From NCBI GenBank assembly GCA_047636495.1, contig JBLILH010000015.1:1-64000 (forward strand): a DNA stretch of 64,000 bases. The letters run 5' to 3'. This stretch comes from Endobugula sp047636495 (GTDB lineage Bacteria; Pseudomonadota; Gammaproteobacteria; Pseudomonadales; Cellvibrionaceae). Position numbers and translations under genes: made by a program. Below, one piece after another: positions 43,133 to 52,586 of this stretch; the first letter of the stretch is position 1, and the number at the start of each line of letters is the position of its first letter. The notes beneath the pieces are model-generated. The model saw only the letters and a list, made by a program, of their open reading frames with translations, ran no database searches and was not told the origin of the DNA.

Positions 43133-43799
43133 CACAGTTCTTGTCGTAGCCGCTCACGCCGACGACGAAGTGCTCGGCTGCGGTGGGACGATCGCGAGGC
43201 ATGTCGCCGAGGGCGATGTTGTACATGTGGTGTTCATGGCCGATGGCGTTGAGTCGCGTAGAGATGGCCAGGTGGAAGAAAAACTTCAGCGTCGTAACCA
43301 GGCACGCGATGAGGCTATGCGTATTCTTGGGGTTGCGCAGTGGTATGCGTTGGATTTTCGGGATAACCGTATGGACAGTATACCGCTGCTCGATGTGGTG
43401 CAAGCGCTTGAGCCCATCGTCCAGCAGGTAAAGCCCAAGCGGGTGTATACACATCACCACGGCGATTTGAATGTAGACCACCGTGTAACCCATCAAGCTG
43501 TGATGACGGCCTGCCGGCCCTTACCCGGTAGTAGCGTTCGTGAGATACTGACCTTCGAGATAATGTCGAGCTCTGAATGGGCCACACCGGGAGTTATGTC
43601 TTTCACTCCGAACGCCTTTGTCGATATCACCAACTACATGCAGACTAAGCTCAAAGCGTTAGAGGCTTATAAGATAGAAATGCGTTCAGCACCACACTCG
43701 CGAAGTATCGCGCACCTTGAGACTTTGGCGAGGCATCGTGGATGCACTGTTGGGGTTGATGCAGCTGAAGGATTTATGATCTGCAGGTACATCTTTTAG
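43125..43799 (+). CDS. PIG-L family deacetylase
   Basis: This 224-residue LmbE/PIG-L Zn-dependent de-N-acetylase has the metal motif 'VVAAHADDEVLGCGGTIARH' at the N-terminus, 'THHHGDLNVDHRVTHQAVM' in the middle and the second His further on. It starts at TTG 43125, overlapping the pseI stop by 8 bases. With a formyltransferase two genes upstream, the simplest reading is exchange of an N-acetyl for another N-acyl group on pseudaminic acid or its precursor. Confidence 0.88.
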   Translation: MNNTVLVVAAHADDEVLGCGGTIARHVAEGDVVHVVFMADGVESRRDGQVEEKLQRRNQARDEAMRILGVAQWYALDFRDNRMDSIPLLDVVQALEPIVQQVKPKRVYTHHHGDLNVDHRVTHQAVMTACRPLPGSSVREILTFEIMSSSEWATPGVMSFTPNAFVDITNYMQTKLKALEAYKIEMRSAPHSRSIAHLETLARHRGCTVGVDAAEGFMICRYIF

Positions 43800-44100
43800 G
43801 AACTCTTTTTAAAATGGATCAGGCAACACCTGAGAATCAAATCATTTTACGGCAACAGCGAAAATGTAGTGAAGAGTAGATCTGGATAGTTATCTCTGTC
43901 TTCGTGCTCGTGCTCGTGGCAATTATAGAAAAACGATTCCGGCTCGAAATGGAACTCTACACAATTCTCCAAATTTTGAATCTTTTCCTTTTCGAGAAAA
44001 CACATCAAGATCAACTGCTTACAAAAACCGACCGCAAAGACGAGGAATGCGAAATGGATAAGCAATTGAATTTATTTGATTTAACGTTGGAACACTAGCA
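43800..44100. other. Gap between the pse block and a glycosyltransferase-like gene
   Basis: About 300 bases without a convincing gene. A 21-codon frame (43814-43879, MDQATPENQ...) has AGGA upstream, and a 64-codon frame (43904-44098) is Leu- and Glu-rich. Neither resembles anything I know. The drop in GC relative to the pse genes marks the end of that block. Confidence 0.4.
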
Positions 44101-45585
44101 ATGAAAATTATAAAAATAGCAATGGTTGGATTTGAATATGAATTTATTCCTGAAGCTTTAGAAATGGCGATAAGGAAGTTCGAATCTGTCAAAGACGTAA
44201 AAATCATAGTCAAATTATGGACGTCAAGAGATGGACTCGTGGAACTTGTAACTAGGCATTTTCCTGAATGCAGTTTTTATGATCAAAACTACTTAAAGGA
44301 ATTTGAAAATAAAGAAAAATTTTTCAATGTTAAACATGGGCTTTCGGATGTAGAAAAAAAACATTTTTTTTATACCTTTCTCAGGTCAAGGTATTTTAGG
44401 TGGGCGCGGAGAATTAGCAAGTGTGAGGCAAATCTGTTTGAAAATATCTTCAATGAATGTGTGAATAGACTTAAGATAAATGAAATCGATAAGGTTATTT
44501 TTGCAGAAATCCCACACTCAATGATGGACTATGGATTTTATCTGGCCTCGAGAAAAATGGAGTTACCATTAATAATTAGAGATGGCCCCTATTTTGGAAA
44601 TATAAACACTAATTTACGTACTGATAGTCATAAAAATAGTGTCCCAAACCAGAATGATACGGATGGTCTCAAAGAGATTTTTTTTCAGGCTATGCGGCAG
44701 CGAAATTTTTTGGAAGTTAACAAGCTGCCAGATTATATGACTGAAACGTCTTGGAAAAATATCACGGCGCGCGTACCAACAGAGAATAGTCCTTTTTATT
44801 CCAGTGAGCTTAAAAATAAACTATGCCGGCTTAGAGTTCCTTCTATAATTAACCGGGTCATTAATAAAGTTATATTTAATTTATCAGTTATTTACAGCAG
44901 ACTTTATATTTTTTTACTATCGCTACTAACGCAAGAAATAGCTAGTACATATAAGAATAGATGCAACCAATACATGCTGCTTTTGCTTCACTATCACCCT
45001 GAAAAGACTACTTCATCAGCTGCTCACGACACACCATTTGAAGAAGAACGAATTGAAAAGATACTAAAAAAATTTCCTGATATTATATTAATAGCACTTG
45101 AGCATCCAACAATATGGAAAAATAGTTCTATACACAAATATAGAAGAATAAGTGAAATAGTTAAATTAAGGAAAAAATATAGCAATTTCAGGTACGCGTT
45201 TTCTCCATCAAGTAGAGTGGACTATGCAGATATTTTAAAAAATGCAATTGTTTCAATGTCAACATCTGGTACGCATGCCCTAGAGTCAATACAAGTTGGT
45301 GTGCCAGCCATTCATTTTAGTAATAGTTTCGCGAATGGATTCCCTGGCGTGCTAAATTTAAAATCTGTAGAAGATATGGATCTTAATGCAATTAAGATAA
45401 AAAAATCAGAACTAACCGAAAGTTCTATTATTGACATATATACAAACGCTTTTAACAAGTACTCTGAACAACCAATAAGTACTGGGTTTATTTCGGGGTA
45501 TCATAGAGGGTCATTTACTGCTAATGATTACGTAGTAAACGGGTCATTAATTCTTTACAATCTTCTATTTGTAGTTAACGATTAA
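44101..45585 (+). CDS. Putative polysaccharide glycosyltransferase, capsule-type
   Basis: The 494-residue protein is not one I can name. The C-terminal part resembles KpsC/KpsS-type and other GT-B capsule enzymes: 'LLLHYHPEKTTSSAA' (about 300), then 'ILIALEHPTIWK', 'SPSSRVDYADILKNA' and 'SMSTSGTHALESIQVGVPAI' (about 386-405), the usual donor-binding pattern. The N-terminal third ('IKIAMVGFEYEFIPEALEMA') is a Rossmann-like start. There is no signal peptide; a hydrophobic stretch near 260-285 could associate with the membrane. AT content is high. It ends 13 bases before the next gene, so they are cotranscribed. Confidence 0.6.
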   Translation: MKIIKIAMVGFEYEFIPEALEMAIRKFESVKDVKIIVKLWTSRDGLVELVTRHFPECSFYDQNYLKEFENKEKFFNVKHGLSDVEKKHFFYTFLRSRYFRWARRISKCEANLFENIFNECVNRLKINEIDKVIFAEIPHSMMDYGFYLASRKMELPLIIRDGPYFGNINTNLRTDSHKNSVPNQNDTDGLKEIFFQAMRQRNFLEVNKLPDYMTETSWKNITARVPTENSPFYSSELKNKLCRLRVPSIINRVINKVIFNLSVIYSRLYIFLLSLLTQEIASTYKNRCNQYMLLLLHYHPEKTTSSAAHDTPFEEERIEKILKKFPDIILIALEHPTIWKNSSIHKYRRISEIVKLRKKYSNFRYAFSPSSRVDYADILKNAIVSMSTSGTHALESIQVGVPAIHFSNSFANGFPGVLNLKSVEDMDLNAIKIKKSELTESSIIDIYTNAFNKYSEQPISTGFISGYHRGSFTANDYVVNGSLILYNLLFVVND

Positions 45586-45598
45586 CTAAGGAGTATCT

Positions 45599-47467
45599 AT
45601 GTTGAACCGTAAAAAAATAAGTTTATTTGTCACAAAGCTGAGCAGATATCTCGAAAGAAATATCTGGTTTGCTCCACCAAATTATAGATTTAATTTATTA
45701 AATTTAGTTGGTTTGCAGGTATTTAGATATGGGTATGAAGCGCTGCGCTATAGGATTAAGAAAAGCAGGTGGACTTGTAACTCACGGGCGGCTTGTGCAG
45801 ATATACATAAGAGTGGTATGCATATAAAAAATAATTTTCTGGAAAAAGATGTTTTTAATAATCTCAAAGAGAATGTTGAAAAAATAGTTGTAAGAGAAAA
45901 TAACAAGGAAGACTCCATAATAGCCTCATTTAAGGATGATATTGCGACGAGAATAGTCATCGATGAGAGTTATCTTAATTCAGGGTTTGGTCGCCTAGAC
46001 AACTTGGCTTGGAATATTTGGGAATGTATCCCATGTGGAGAGATTGAAAAATATGCTGAAGATGTTAATAAAGAAAAAAATAATGGCGCTCCGTATATTG
46101 AAATTGAATATATATCTGTGCCTCGTAGCGGTGTGGACCATTACGATCATAATACTTGGTGGCATGCGGATAGGCATTTTCATTGCGGGAAATGTTTTTA
46201 TTTTATTAACGATCATTATAAGGAAAATGGCACTTATGAATATTTTCCCTCACAGTATCAATCACCCTGGTCCCGTATTTACTATGAATATGTGTCATCA
46301 TTAAGATGGACTTTTCGTTTCATCGTAAATCATTTTAATCTTAACAAGATGGTTAATAACAATATAAAAAAGCCAAGAGTTAGTGATTATGAATGCCAGT
46401 TGTTAGGTTTAAAGCCCAGGCCTATTGAAGCGAGTGAAAACACCCTTGTTGTAAGTGATAATTTTTCATTTCATCGACGCGGTAAACTTTCGCCGGGAAC
46501 AAAGCGGATACAACTTAATTTCATATTTTACAAAACAAGAAAGAATTTGCTTTTTTATTATTCTTATATGTTTTTACGTAAGCTGTATAACTTAACTTTT
46601 TCTATGTTGTTAAAATGTCGCCCAGCAGAGATTTCGAGATGTAATTCTGGTTTTACCAAGTTTACAAATGAACAGGGCGTTACAATTCATGGTAAAGATA
46701 CTCAGACCGACAAACGATTCCTTGCAATGAGTGAATATCGCTATATTAAAAACAAAGAGTACTTATTGTTCAAGTGGGCATGTAAGCAGGCTGATCATAT
46801 TTTTGATGTAGGTTCAAATTATGGCCAGTTCAGTTTTGGAGTTTATCCGTTGCATGATGATCAGATGTTACATGTTTTTGAGCCTAACCCCAGATTATTT
46901 TCTAGTCTTGAGAAAACTATTTCTGAAAATGATATAGATCTTCAAAGGGTTATAGTCAACTCGGCTGCAGTTTCAGAGGTTTCAGGTAGTCTGAGTTTTG
47001 CAGTTAACGAATCATGGTCTGGGTCTTCATCTCTTGAGGTTGACGGTTCGGAGTCAGAAAATACAACTATGATCACTGTTAAGGCATACTCTTTGGATGA
47101 TTATTGTATTGAAAACCATATTGATATCAAAAGTAAAAGTGTAGTCATTAAAATTGATGTGGAGGGTTCCGATTTGAAAGCCCTGTATGGTGCGAAAGAA
47201 ATTTTATCTAAGTGCTCTTCTTATTTGCTTATAATTGAGCTTGATGGCAAACAGTTTATAAATAATAATGAGGCGGCATCATTTTTTGAGAGCTTATTTC
47301 ATTCGGCAACTTTTAAATGCGCTATTTTCACGGGTGCTATGTATGAGATTGACTCTTATGATGGGCTGGCTGCGTTTTTCAGGCGCAATGCAGTCGGGCA
47401 TGTTGACGTAGTACTCAGTTCGGATTCCTTTAATCCGATTCATTCTGGAGTGTTATTCGATAGATAA
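45599..47467 (+). CDS. PhyH-like dioxygenase fused to FkbM-type methyltransferase
   Basis: The first 330 residues resemble phytanoyl-CoA dioxygenase-type Fe(II)/2-oxoglutarate enzymes. The metal H-x-D is 'WWHADRHFH' (about 188-193) and the distal His and Arg are in 'NFSFHRRGKL' and 'GTKRIQLNFIF' (about 290-308). From about 400 an FkbM-family methyltransferase follows: 'HIFDVGSNYGQFSFGVYPLH' (AdoMet motif I), 'HVFEPNP' and 'VVIKIDVEGSDLKALYGAKE'. The combination would hydroxylate and O-methylate a glycan residue; this is inference. AAGGAG is 7 bases before ATG 45599. Confidence 0.8.
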   Translation: MLNRKKISLFVTKLSRYLERNIWFAPPNYRFNLLNLVGLQVFRYGYEALRYRIKKSRWTCNSRAACADIHKSGMHIKNNFLEKDVFNNLKENVEKIVVRENNKEDSIIASFKDDIATRIVIDESYLNSGFGRLDNLAWNIWECIPCGEIEKYAEDVNKEKNNGAPYIEIEYISVPRSGVDHYDHNTWWHADRHFHCGKCFYFINDHYKENGTYEYFPSQYQSPWSRIYYEYVSSLRWTFRFIVNHFNLNKMVNNNIKKPRVSDYECQLLGLKPRPIEASENTLVVSDNFSFHRRGKLSPGTKRIQLNFIFYKTRKNLLFYYSYMFLRKLYNLTFSMLLKCRPAEISRCNSGFTKFTNEQGVTIHGKDTQTDKRFLAMSEYRYIKNKEYLLFKWACKQADHIFDVGSNYGQFSFGVYPLHDDQMLHVFEPNPRLFSSLEKTISENDIDLQRVIVNSAAVSEVSGSLSFAVNESWSGSSSLEVDGSESENTTMITVKAYSLDDYCIENHIDIKSKSVVIKIDVEGSDLKALYGAKEILSKCSSYLLIIELDGKQFINNNEAASFFESLFHSATFKCAIFTGAMYEIDSYDGLAAFFRRNAVGHVDVVLSSDSFNPIHSGVLFDR

Positions 47468-47841
47468 ATATTTTTCATAGGGGCGTGTTTTAGATAAGCT
47501 CTCGCGGTTATCGGACGATTGGCTGGGGGCTAAACATTAGAGCGCAATGACAGGTGGGGTTTGAGGCCGTAGGGTTTCACTGTAGGTCTCGAGGTAATTG
47601 CGATGACTCGCTATCCGGCTAAGTATTACAAGGGTAAAAACATTCACATGAACAGTATCAGCCTTGGTGGGATTCTGATAAATTAACGTGGAAGCATTCT
47701 TGAATATAGATATTGTTGTCATAACAAGAGTCCGTTGGATGCCTACGATTTAATAGGGACCTCTTTGTACTTTCTGTCTACGGATACACGTTATATCACG
47801 TGCCAGAACATTACTGTCGATGACAGGTGGAGTTTATAGAT
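47468..47841. other. Gap with a 16-base direct repeat, possible decayed insertion
   Basis: ATGACAGGTGGGGTTT (47547-47562) recurs as ATGACAGGTGGAGTTT (47820-47835), 273 bases apart. Between them is a short frame starting ATGACTCGCTATCCGG (47603) that stops after 27 codons. The spacing and repeat suggest an excised or decayed insertion, but no transposase motif is recognisable. The second repeat contains the ribosome site of the next gene. Confidence 0.4.
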
Positions 47842-49062
47842 TTGGCAAACAAGATTCTTAAATATGACTATGACGTAATTGTTGTTGGGGGTGGTATCGT
47901 AGGATGTGCTACTGCAATGCAATTACTACGTAAACGACCAGGCACCAAGTTATTATTGATCGAGAAAGAAGATAAATTAGGGCAGCACCAGTCAGGTAAT
48001 AACAGCGGAGTAATTCATTCAGGTCTTTACTATAAACCAGGCTCATTAAAGGCTATAAACTGCAGGAAGGGCTATCAAGAAATTGTAAAATTTTGTCGCG
48101 ATGAAGATATTCCTCATGACATATGTGGAAAAGTAGTTGTCGCCAGCGACAATAGCGAAAATGCTGGATTGGAAGAGCTTTATCGAAGAGGTATTGCAAA
48201 TAATTTGCAGGGAATACGCAGATTAACAACTGAGGATATTCAAGAAATTGAACCAAGTTGTGTTGGGCAGGCTGGGATTTTTGTTCCTGAAACAGGGATT
48301 GTTAATTATGGGGCTCTCACCATAAAATATGGAGAAAGACTTTTAGATTTGGGGGCAGAAATAGTATTTAACCATCAAGTGGTTGACTTGAAGACAAGAG
48401 CAAATGGTGTCGAAGTGGTAGGTATAAGTCAGGCGTGGACGGCGAAAACAGTAATTACATGTGCGGGCGTCTATTCTGATAGGCTCGCAAGAAAAACTGA
48501 TCCAAATCTTCCATTACGTATTATCCCATTTCGTGGAGAGTATTATAAGTTAAAGCAATCTTCACAACATTTAGTAAACAATTTGATATACCCTGTTCCA
48601 GATCCCGCATTTCCATTTCTTGGAGTGCATTTTACACGCTTAATCGGCGGCGGTGTGGAATGCGGCCCAAATGCTGTATTAGCATTTGGTAGAGAAGCTT
48701 ACCGTAGATACGATATAAATTTATATGATCTCTGGGATTCAGTATCATGGAGAGGGTTTCAAAAAGTTTCTCGTAAATATTGGCGATGCGGTCTTGGGGA
48801 ATTTCATCGGTCATTTAGAAAGACTGCTTTTGTTCAAGCTCTTCAGAAATTAGTTCCCGAAATTGAGGCGGATGATTTGGAGCCGGGGGGGGCAGGTATA
48901 CGGGCGCAGGCCTGTGATCGTGAAGGTAATTTGCTTGACGATTTTGATATTCGTATCCATGGACATGTGATTCATGTATGTAATGCACCATCTCCAGCTG
49001 CAACTGCATCATTGGCCATTGGAGCACACTTGGCACAACAGGTGGATCGCTTTTTAAATTAA
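47842..49062 (+). CDS. FAD-dependent oxidoreductase, LhgO-like
   Basis: The protein belongs to the DAO family, close to L-2-hydroxyglutarate dehydrogenase LhgO. It shows 'YDVIVVGGGIVGCATAMQLL' for FAD binding, 'LLIEKEDKLGQHQSGNNSGV' with 'IHSGLYYKPGSLKA', 'FRGEYYKL' and the C-terminal 'GGAGIRAQ'. In most bacteria LhgO is a lysine/glutarate catabolic enzyme, so its place in a sugar cluster is unusual; it may oxidise a sugar hydroxy-acid. A GTG at 47827 extends the frame. I prefer TTG 47842, 9 bases after AGGTGGAG. Length is about 406 residues. Confidence 0.78.
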   Translation: MANKILKYDYDVIVVGGGIVGCATAMQLLRKRPGTKLLLIEKEDKLGQHQSGNNSGVIHSGLYYKPGSLKAINCRKGYQEIVKFCRDEDIPHDICGKVVVASDNSENAGLEELYRRGIANNLQGIRRLTTEDIQEIEPSCVGQAGIFVPETGIVNYGALTIKYGERLLDLGAEIVFNHQVVDLKTRANGVEVVGISQAWTAKTVITCAGVYSDRLARKTDPNLPLRIIPFRGEYYKLKQSSQHLVNNLIYPVPDPAFPFLGVHFTRLIGGGVECGPNAVLAFGREAYRRYDINLYDLWDSVSWRGFQKVSRKYWRCGLGEFHRSFRKTAFVQALQKLVPEIEADDLEPGGAGIRAQACDREGNLLDDFDIRIHGHVIHVCNAPSPAATASLAIGAHLAQQVDRFLN

Positions 49063-49112
49063 TATTGATCAAAAAAAATCGGAAAATTACAATACAACTT
49101 TGGAGAAATGAT

Positions 49113-50117
49113 ATGCAAACTGTTTTGGTGACAGGTGGTGCAGGTTATGTGGGATCTGGTCTGGTTCGTGATTTATTAAATGATGGCTATAAAGTTGTCT
49201 GTGTAGATAATCTTATGTTTGGTGGTGAGTCATTATTGAATGTGTGGCATCATGAAAATTTTGTATTCCATTGTTGTGATATAAATGATTATAACGCATT
49301 CGATGTAATTCTAAATGCTGAAAACTATGATGCAGTTATACATTTGGCAGCAATAGTTGGTGATCCTGCATGTAAATTGCATTCTGAATTGGCACATAAA
49401 ACTAATTGGGATTCAACAAAACACTTGTTAGATCGTTCAATTGAACTAGGTATTAAACGATTTGCTTTTGCTTCAACATGTAGTAATTATGGGAAAATGT
49501 CAGATCCCAATATGTATTGTACAGAGAATTCTACTTTAGCGCCTGTTTCACTATACGCAGAACTAAAAGTGAAATTCGAAAACTACATGTTAACCGAAAT
49601 CGAAAAGCATAAAGATTTTTGTCCGGTATCATTAAGGTTTTCTACTGTTTATGGAATTTCACCAAGAATGAGATTTGATTTAACAGTAAATGAGTTTACA
49701 AAAGAAATAGCTCTTGGGCGTGAATTAGTTATTTTCGGAGAACAATTTTGGCGGCCATATTGCCACGTAAAAGATTTTTCTCGAGCATTTATTGCTATTC
49801 TTAACGCACCAAAAGAAAGAATTGAATACAACGTATTTAATGTAGGCGATACAAAGGAGAATTATACCAAGCAAATGCTAGTAGATGAAATAAAGAAAGC
49901 AATTCCGGAAGCCAAGATTAAATATGTAGAGAAAAATGAAGATCCACGTGATTACAGAGTTAATTGTGACAAGATAAAAGAAGAGTTGGGTTTTGAAATT
50001 AGTCTAACAGTGCCTGAAGGGATTAAGGAAATTATAGAAATAATACAGACTGGTTTAATTCTAGACCCAGAAGGTCAAAAATTCTATAACATCCCACATG
50101 CACGGTCAGAGGTATAA
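49113..50117 (+). CDS. NAD-dependent nucleotide-sugar epimerase/dehydratase
   Basis: This 334-residue extended SDR has 'VLVTGGAGYVGSGLVRDLLN' for NAD, 'AAIVGDPACKLHSELAHKTN', the active-site 'STCSNYG' and 'YAELK' (Tyr-x3-Lys), and 'FWRPYCHVKDFSRAFI'. It sits directly before legC, where legB (the 4,6-dehydratase) is expected, but the sequence does not look like a typical LegB. It may supply that step or make another sugar. ATG 49113 has TTTGGAG upstream; the frame is open to 49065. Confidence 0.82.
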   Translation: MQTVLVTGGAGYVGSGLVRDLLNDGYKVVCVDNLMFGGESLLNVWHHENFVFHCCDINDYNAFDVILNAENYDAVIHLAAIVGDPACKLHSELAHKTNWDSTKHLLDRSIELGIKRFAFASTCSNYGKMSDPNMYCTENSTLAPVSLYAELKVKFENYMLTEIEKHKDFCPVSLRFSTVYGISPRMRFDLTVNEFTKEIALGRELVIFGEQFWRPYCHVKDFSRAFIAILNAPKERIEYNVFNVGDTKENYTKQMLVDEIKKAIPEAKIKYVEKNEDPRDYRVNCDKIKEELGFEISLTVPEGIKEIIEIIQTGLILDPEGQKFYNIPHARSEV

Positions 50118-50119
50118 AC

Positions 50120-51265
50120 TTGAAATTTGAAAATAAATTTATTTCCCTTGTACAGGAAATCTATAAAACAACTGAATTTATTCCACTGCATGAACCAAAA
50201 TTTATTGGGAATGAAAAAAAATATGTTTTAGATACGATTGATTCAACATTTGTTTCATCAGTAGGTAAATATGTCGATGACTTTGAGAAAAAAATTGCAG
50301 ATTTTGTCGGTGTGAAATTTTCAATAGCAACAGTTAATGGAACTTCAGCCCTACAAATTGCAATGCAAATATCTGATGTTAATCCAGGAGATTTGGTGAT
50401 CACTCAATCGTTAACTTTTGTTGCAACCTGTAATGCAATTAAATATTGTGGCGCAGAACCTCTTTTTGTTGATGTTGATAAATCAACAATGGGATTATCT
50501 CCAGCTTCACTTGAAGATTATTTAGATAAAAACGCCATTGTAAAAGACAGTATGTGTATACACAAAGATAGTGGAAAAGTAATTAAAGCTTGTGTTCCAA
50601 TGCATACTTTTGGATGTCCATCAAGCATTATTAAAATTAAAAGAATATGTACAGCTCATCATATTAAACTTGTTGAAGATTCAGCTGAATCATTAGGAAG
50701 CACATTCGATGGTCAGCATACCGGTACATTTGGAGATGTAGGTATCATAAGTTTTAATGGAAATAAAATTATCACAACTGGTGGCGGTGGTATGATTCTT
50801 ACTAACAATGAAGAGTTAGCATTAAAAGCAAAACATATTACTACCACGGCTAAAATTCCTCACAAATGGGATTATGTGCATGATATGATTGGCTTTAATT
50901 ATCGTATGCCAAATCTGAATGCAGCATTAGGCTGTGCTCAAATAGAGAGCTTACCCACCTTCGTTAAAAGTAAGCGAAAACTAGCTGAACTCTATGCAAA
51001 TTGGTGCAGTGAGAACGATGTAACATTTTTTCAAGAATCTGGCTTGTCAAAGTCAAATTATTGGCTTAATGCACTTATATTAAAAGATAGTGAACAACGA
51101 ATAGCTTTTTTGAAAGCTACAAATGAAAATGGTGTTATGACGAGACCTTCTTGGAAGCCTATGCATAAATTAGAAATGTTTGCTGACTGTTATTCGGGGT
51201 CATTAGCTAATACAGACTGGCTTTCAGAAAGGATTGTAAATATACCAAGCTCGGTTACTGGTTAA
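50120..51265 (+). CDS. legC: LegC-type sugar aminotransferase
   Basis: This 381-residue DegT-family PLP enzyme aminates the 4-keto sugar in legionaminic acid synthesis. The start 'EFIPLHEPKFIGNEKKYV' is typical of LegC. 'NGTSALQIAMQISDVNPGD', 'LVEDSAESLGSTFDGQHTG' and the PLP Lys in 'IISFNGNKIITTGGGGM' (about 216) are intact, and the C-terminus 'ERIVNIPSSV' is complete. It starts at TTG 50120, with GAGGT upstream, 3 bases after the epimerase gene. A broken second copy of its 3' third follows immediately. Confidence 0.93.
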   Translation: MKFENKFISLVQEIYKTTEFIPLHEPKFIGNEKKYVLDTIDSTFVSSVGKYVDDFEKKIADFVGVKFSIATVNGTSALQIAMQISDVNPGDLVITQSLTFVATCNAIKYCGAEPLFVDVDKSTMGLSPASLEDYLDKNAIVKDSMCIHKDSGKVIKACVPMHTFGCPSSIIKIKRICTAHHIKLVEDSAESLGSTFDGQHTGTFGDVGIISFNGNKIITTGGGGMILTNNEELALKAKHITTTAKIPHKWDYVHDMIGFNYRMPNLNAALGCAQIESLPTFVKSKRKLAELYANWCSENDVTFFQESGLSKSNYWLNALILKDSEQRIAFLKATNENGVMTRPSWKPMHKLEMFADCYSGSLANTDWLSERIVNIPSSVTG

Positions 51266-51313
51266 AGCACTAATTAGAATGTTTTATGCTCCTAAATACA
51301 AAGATATATACGT

Positions 51314-51692
51314 AATCGATTAAAAAACATACATGCAGCGTTAGATTGTGCTCAGCTTGAACAATTACCCACCATGCTTGCTGATAAAAGAGAGCTGTTT
51401 AAACGTTACCAAAAGGTATTTGCTAAGGTGGGTGGTGTAAATCTAATTCAAGAGCCAGAGCATTGTAAAAGTAATTGCTGGTTACAAACACCATCGTTGA
51501 ATGGTGAGCAACAAAGTTATCGTGACATAATATTTAAAGCAACGAATGATGTTAGTTATATGACGCGTCCAGTTTGGAATGCTATACATGAATTAACACC
51601 CTTTAAGGATTGTCCTCGAATGGAATTAATCGATACAGAGTCATTGCATTGTTAAAACGTTTAATTAATATCCCAAACAGTTCTACTTTAAT
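51314..51692 (+). pseudogene. Truncated duplicate of legC (3' third)
   Basis: The translation NRLKNIHAALDCAQLEQLP, then ADKRELFKRYQKVFAKVGG and TNDVSYMTRPVWNAIHEL follows residues from about 270 to the end of the intact LegC (NLNAALGCAQIESLP, ATNENGVMTRPSWKPMHKL). A frameshift near 51655 separates the final 'RLINIPNSS' from the rest. Divergence is large, so the fragment more likely comes from a different legC allele than from a recent tandem duplication. Confidence 0.85.
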
Positions 51693-52586
51693 ATGAATAA
51701 ATTGAAAATTGGCTATTTTGCAGATGGGCCTTGGTCACACCAAGCTTTGACTAAGTTACTTTCAGATAAAACGTTGCGAGTGTGCTTTATTTGCGCGCGT
51801 AATGACACCGTTGATACTGTCTTAAAAGTTATGGCTGCTGAAAATAACCTGGATTTTATAACTCATCCTAAAATTAACTCCGAAGAGTTTCGTGGATTGA
51901 TGAAAAATTATGAATGCGATCTATTCGTATCAATGTCATTCAATCAAATATTTCGCAATGAACTTATCAATCTACCAACCTTAAAAACCATTAATTGTCA
52001 TGCAGGAAAGATACCCTTTTATCGTGGGCGTAATGTTTTAAACTGGGCTCTTATTAATGATGAAAAGGAGTTTGGGATAACGGTTCATTATGTTGATGAA
52101 GGCATAGATAGTGGTGACATAATTTTACAAACTTGTTATCCAATTACTGATGAAGATGATTACTCTACTCTATTGGAATGTGCATACGAAGCTTGCGCAA
52201 GTAATCTTTATGATGCTATTAAGCTCATTCAGAATAATGATGTAAAACGAATCGTACAAAAAAATATCCACCCGATGGGCTTTTATTGTTCAGATAGAAG
52301 AGAAGGTGATGAGTTGCTTGAATGGAATCAGAAATCGCGCGCTATTTTTAATTTTGTACGAGCTATTTGTCGCCCTGGACCCGAAGCAAGAATATTTATG
52401 GGTGGCCACGAAATTAAAATTAATAAAGTCCAGTATTTGTCAGAAGCACCTGAGTTTAAAGGTATCCCTGGCGCAGTAATAGGCATTGATACCGATGGCT
52501 TTTATGTTAAGACAAAAGATAGCTATATTAAAGTGATACAGTGGAGTGGTTATATAAAGCCACGTATTGGAGATAGGTTTAAGTGA
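51693..52586 (+). CDS. Sugar N-formyltransferase, in the legH position
   Basis: This 297-residue protein of the formyltransferase family carries the catalytic triad in 'TINCHAGKIPFYRGRNVLNW' (Asn and His) and 'VHYVDEGIDSGDIILQ' (Asp). A C-terminal OB-like domain ('IFMGGHEIKINKVQYLSEA') resembles sugar formyltransferases. In standard legionaminic clusters an acetyltransferase (LegH) stands between LegC and LegI. Here this formyltransferase does, so the 4-amino group (C7 of the product) is probably formylated. The start has no clear Shine-Dalgarno and follows the legC remnant. Confidence 0.88.
   Translation: MNKLKIGYFADGPWSHQALTKLLSDKTLRVCFICARNDTVDTVLKVMAAENNLDFITHPKINSEEFRGLMKNYECDLFVSMSFNQIFRNELINLPTLKTINCHAGKIPFYRGRNVLNWALINDEKEFGITVHYVDEGIDSGDIILQTCYPITDEDDYSTLLECAYEACASNLYDAIKLIQNNDVKRIVQKNIHPMGFYCSDRREGDELLEWNQKSRAIFNFVRAICRPGPEARIFMGGHEIKINKVQYLSEAPEFKGIPGAVIGIDTDGFYVKTKDSYIKVIQWSGYIKPRIGDRFK

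Noticed and set aside
47603..47686. Transposase remnant starting MTRYPAKYYKG
   Set aside because: Only 27 codons, with no catalytic motif and no terminal repeats beyond the one direct repeat; insufficient to call an insertion sequence.
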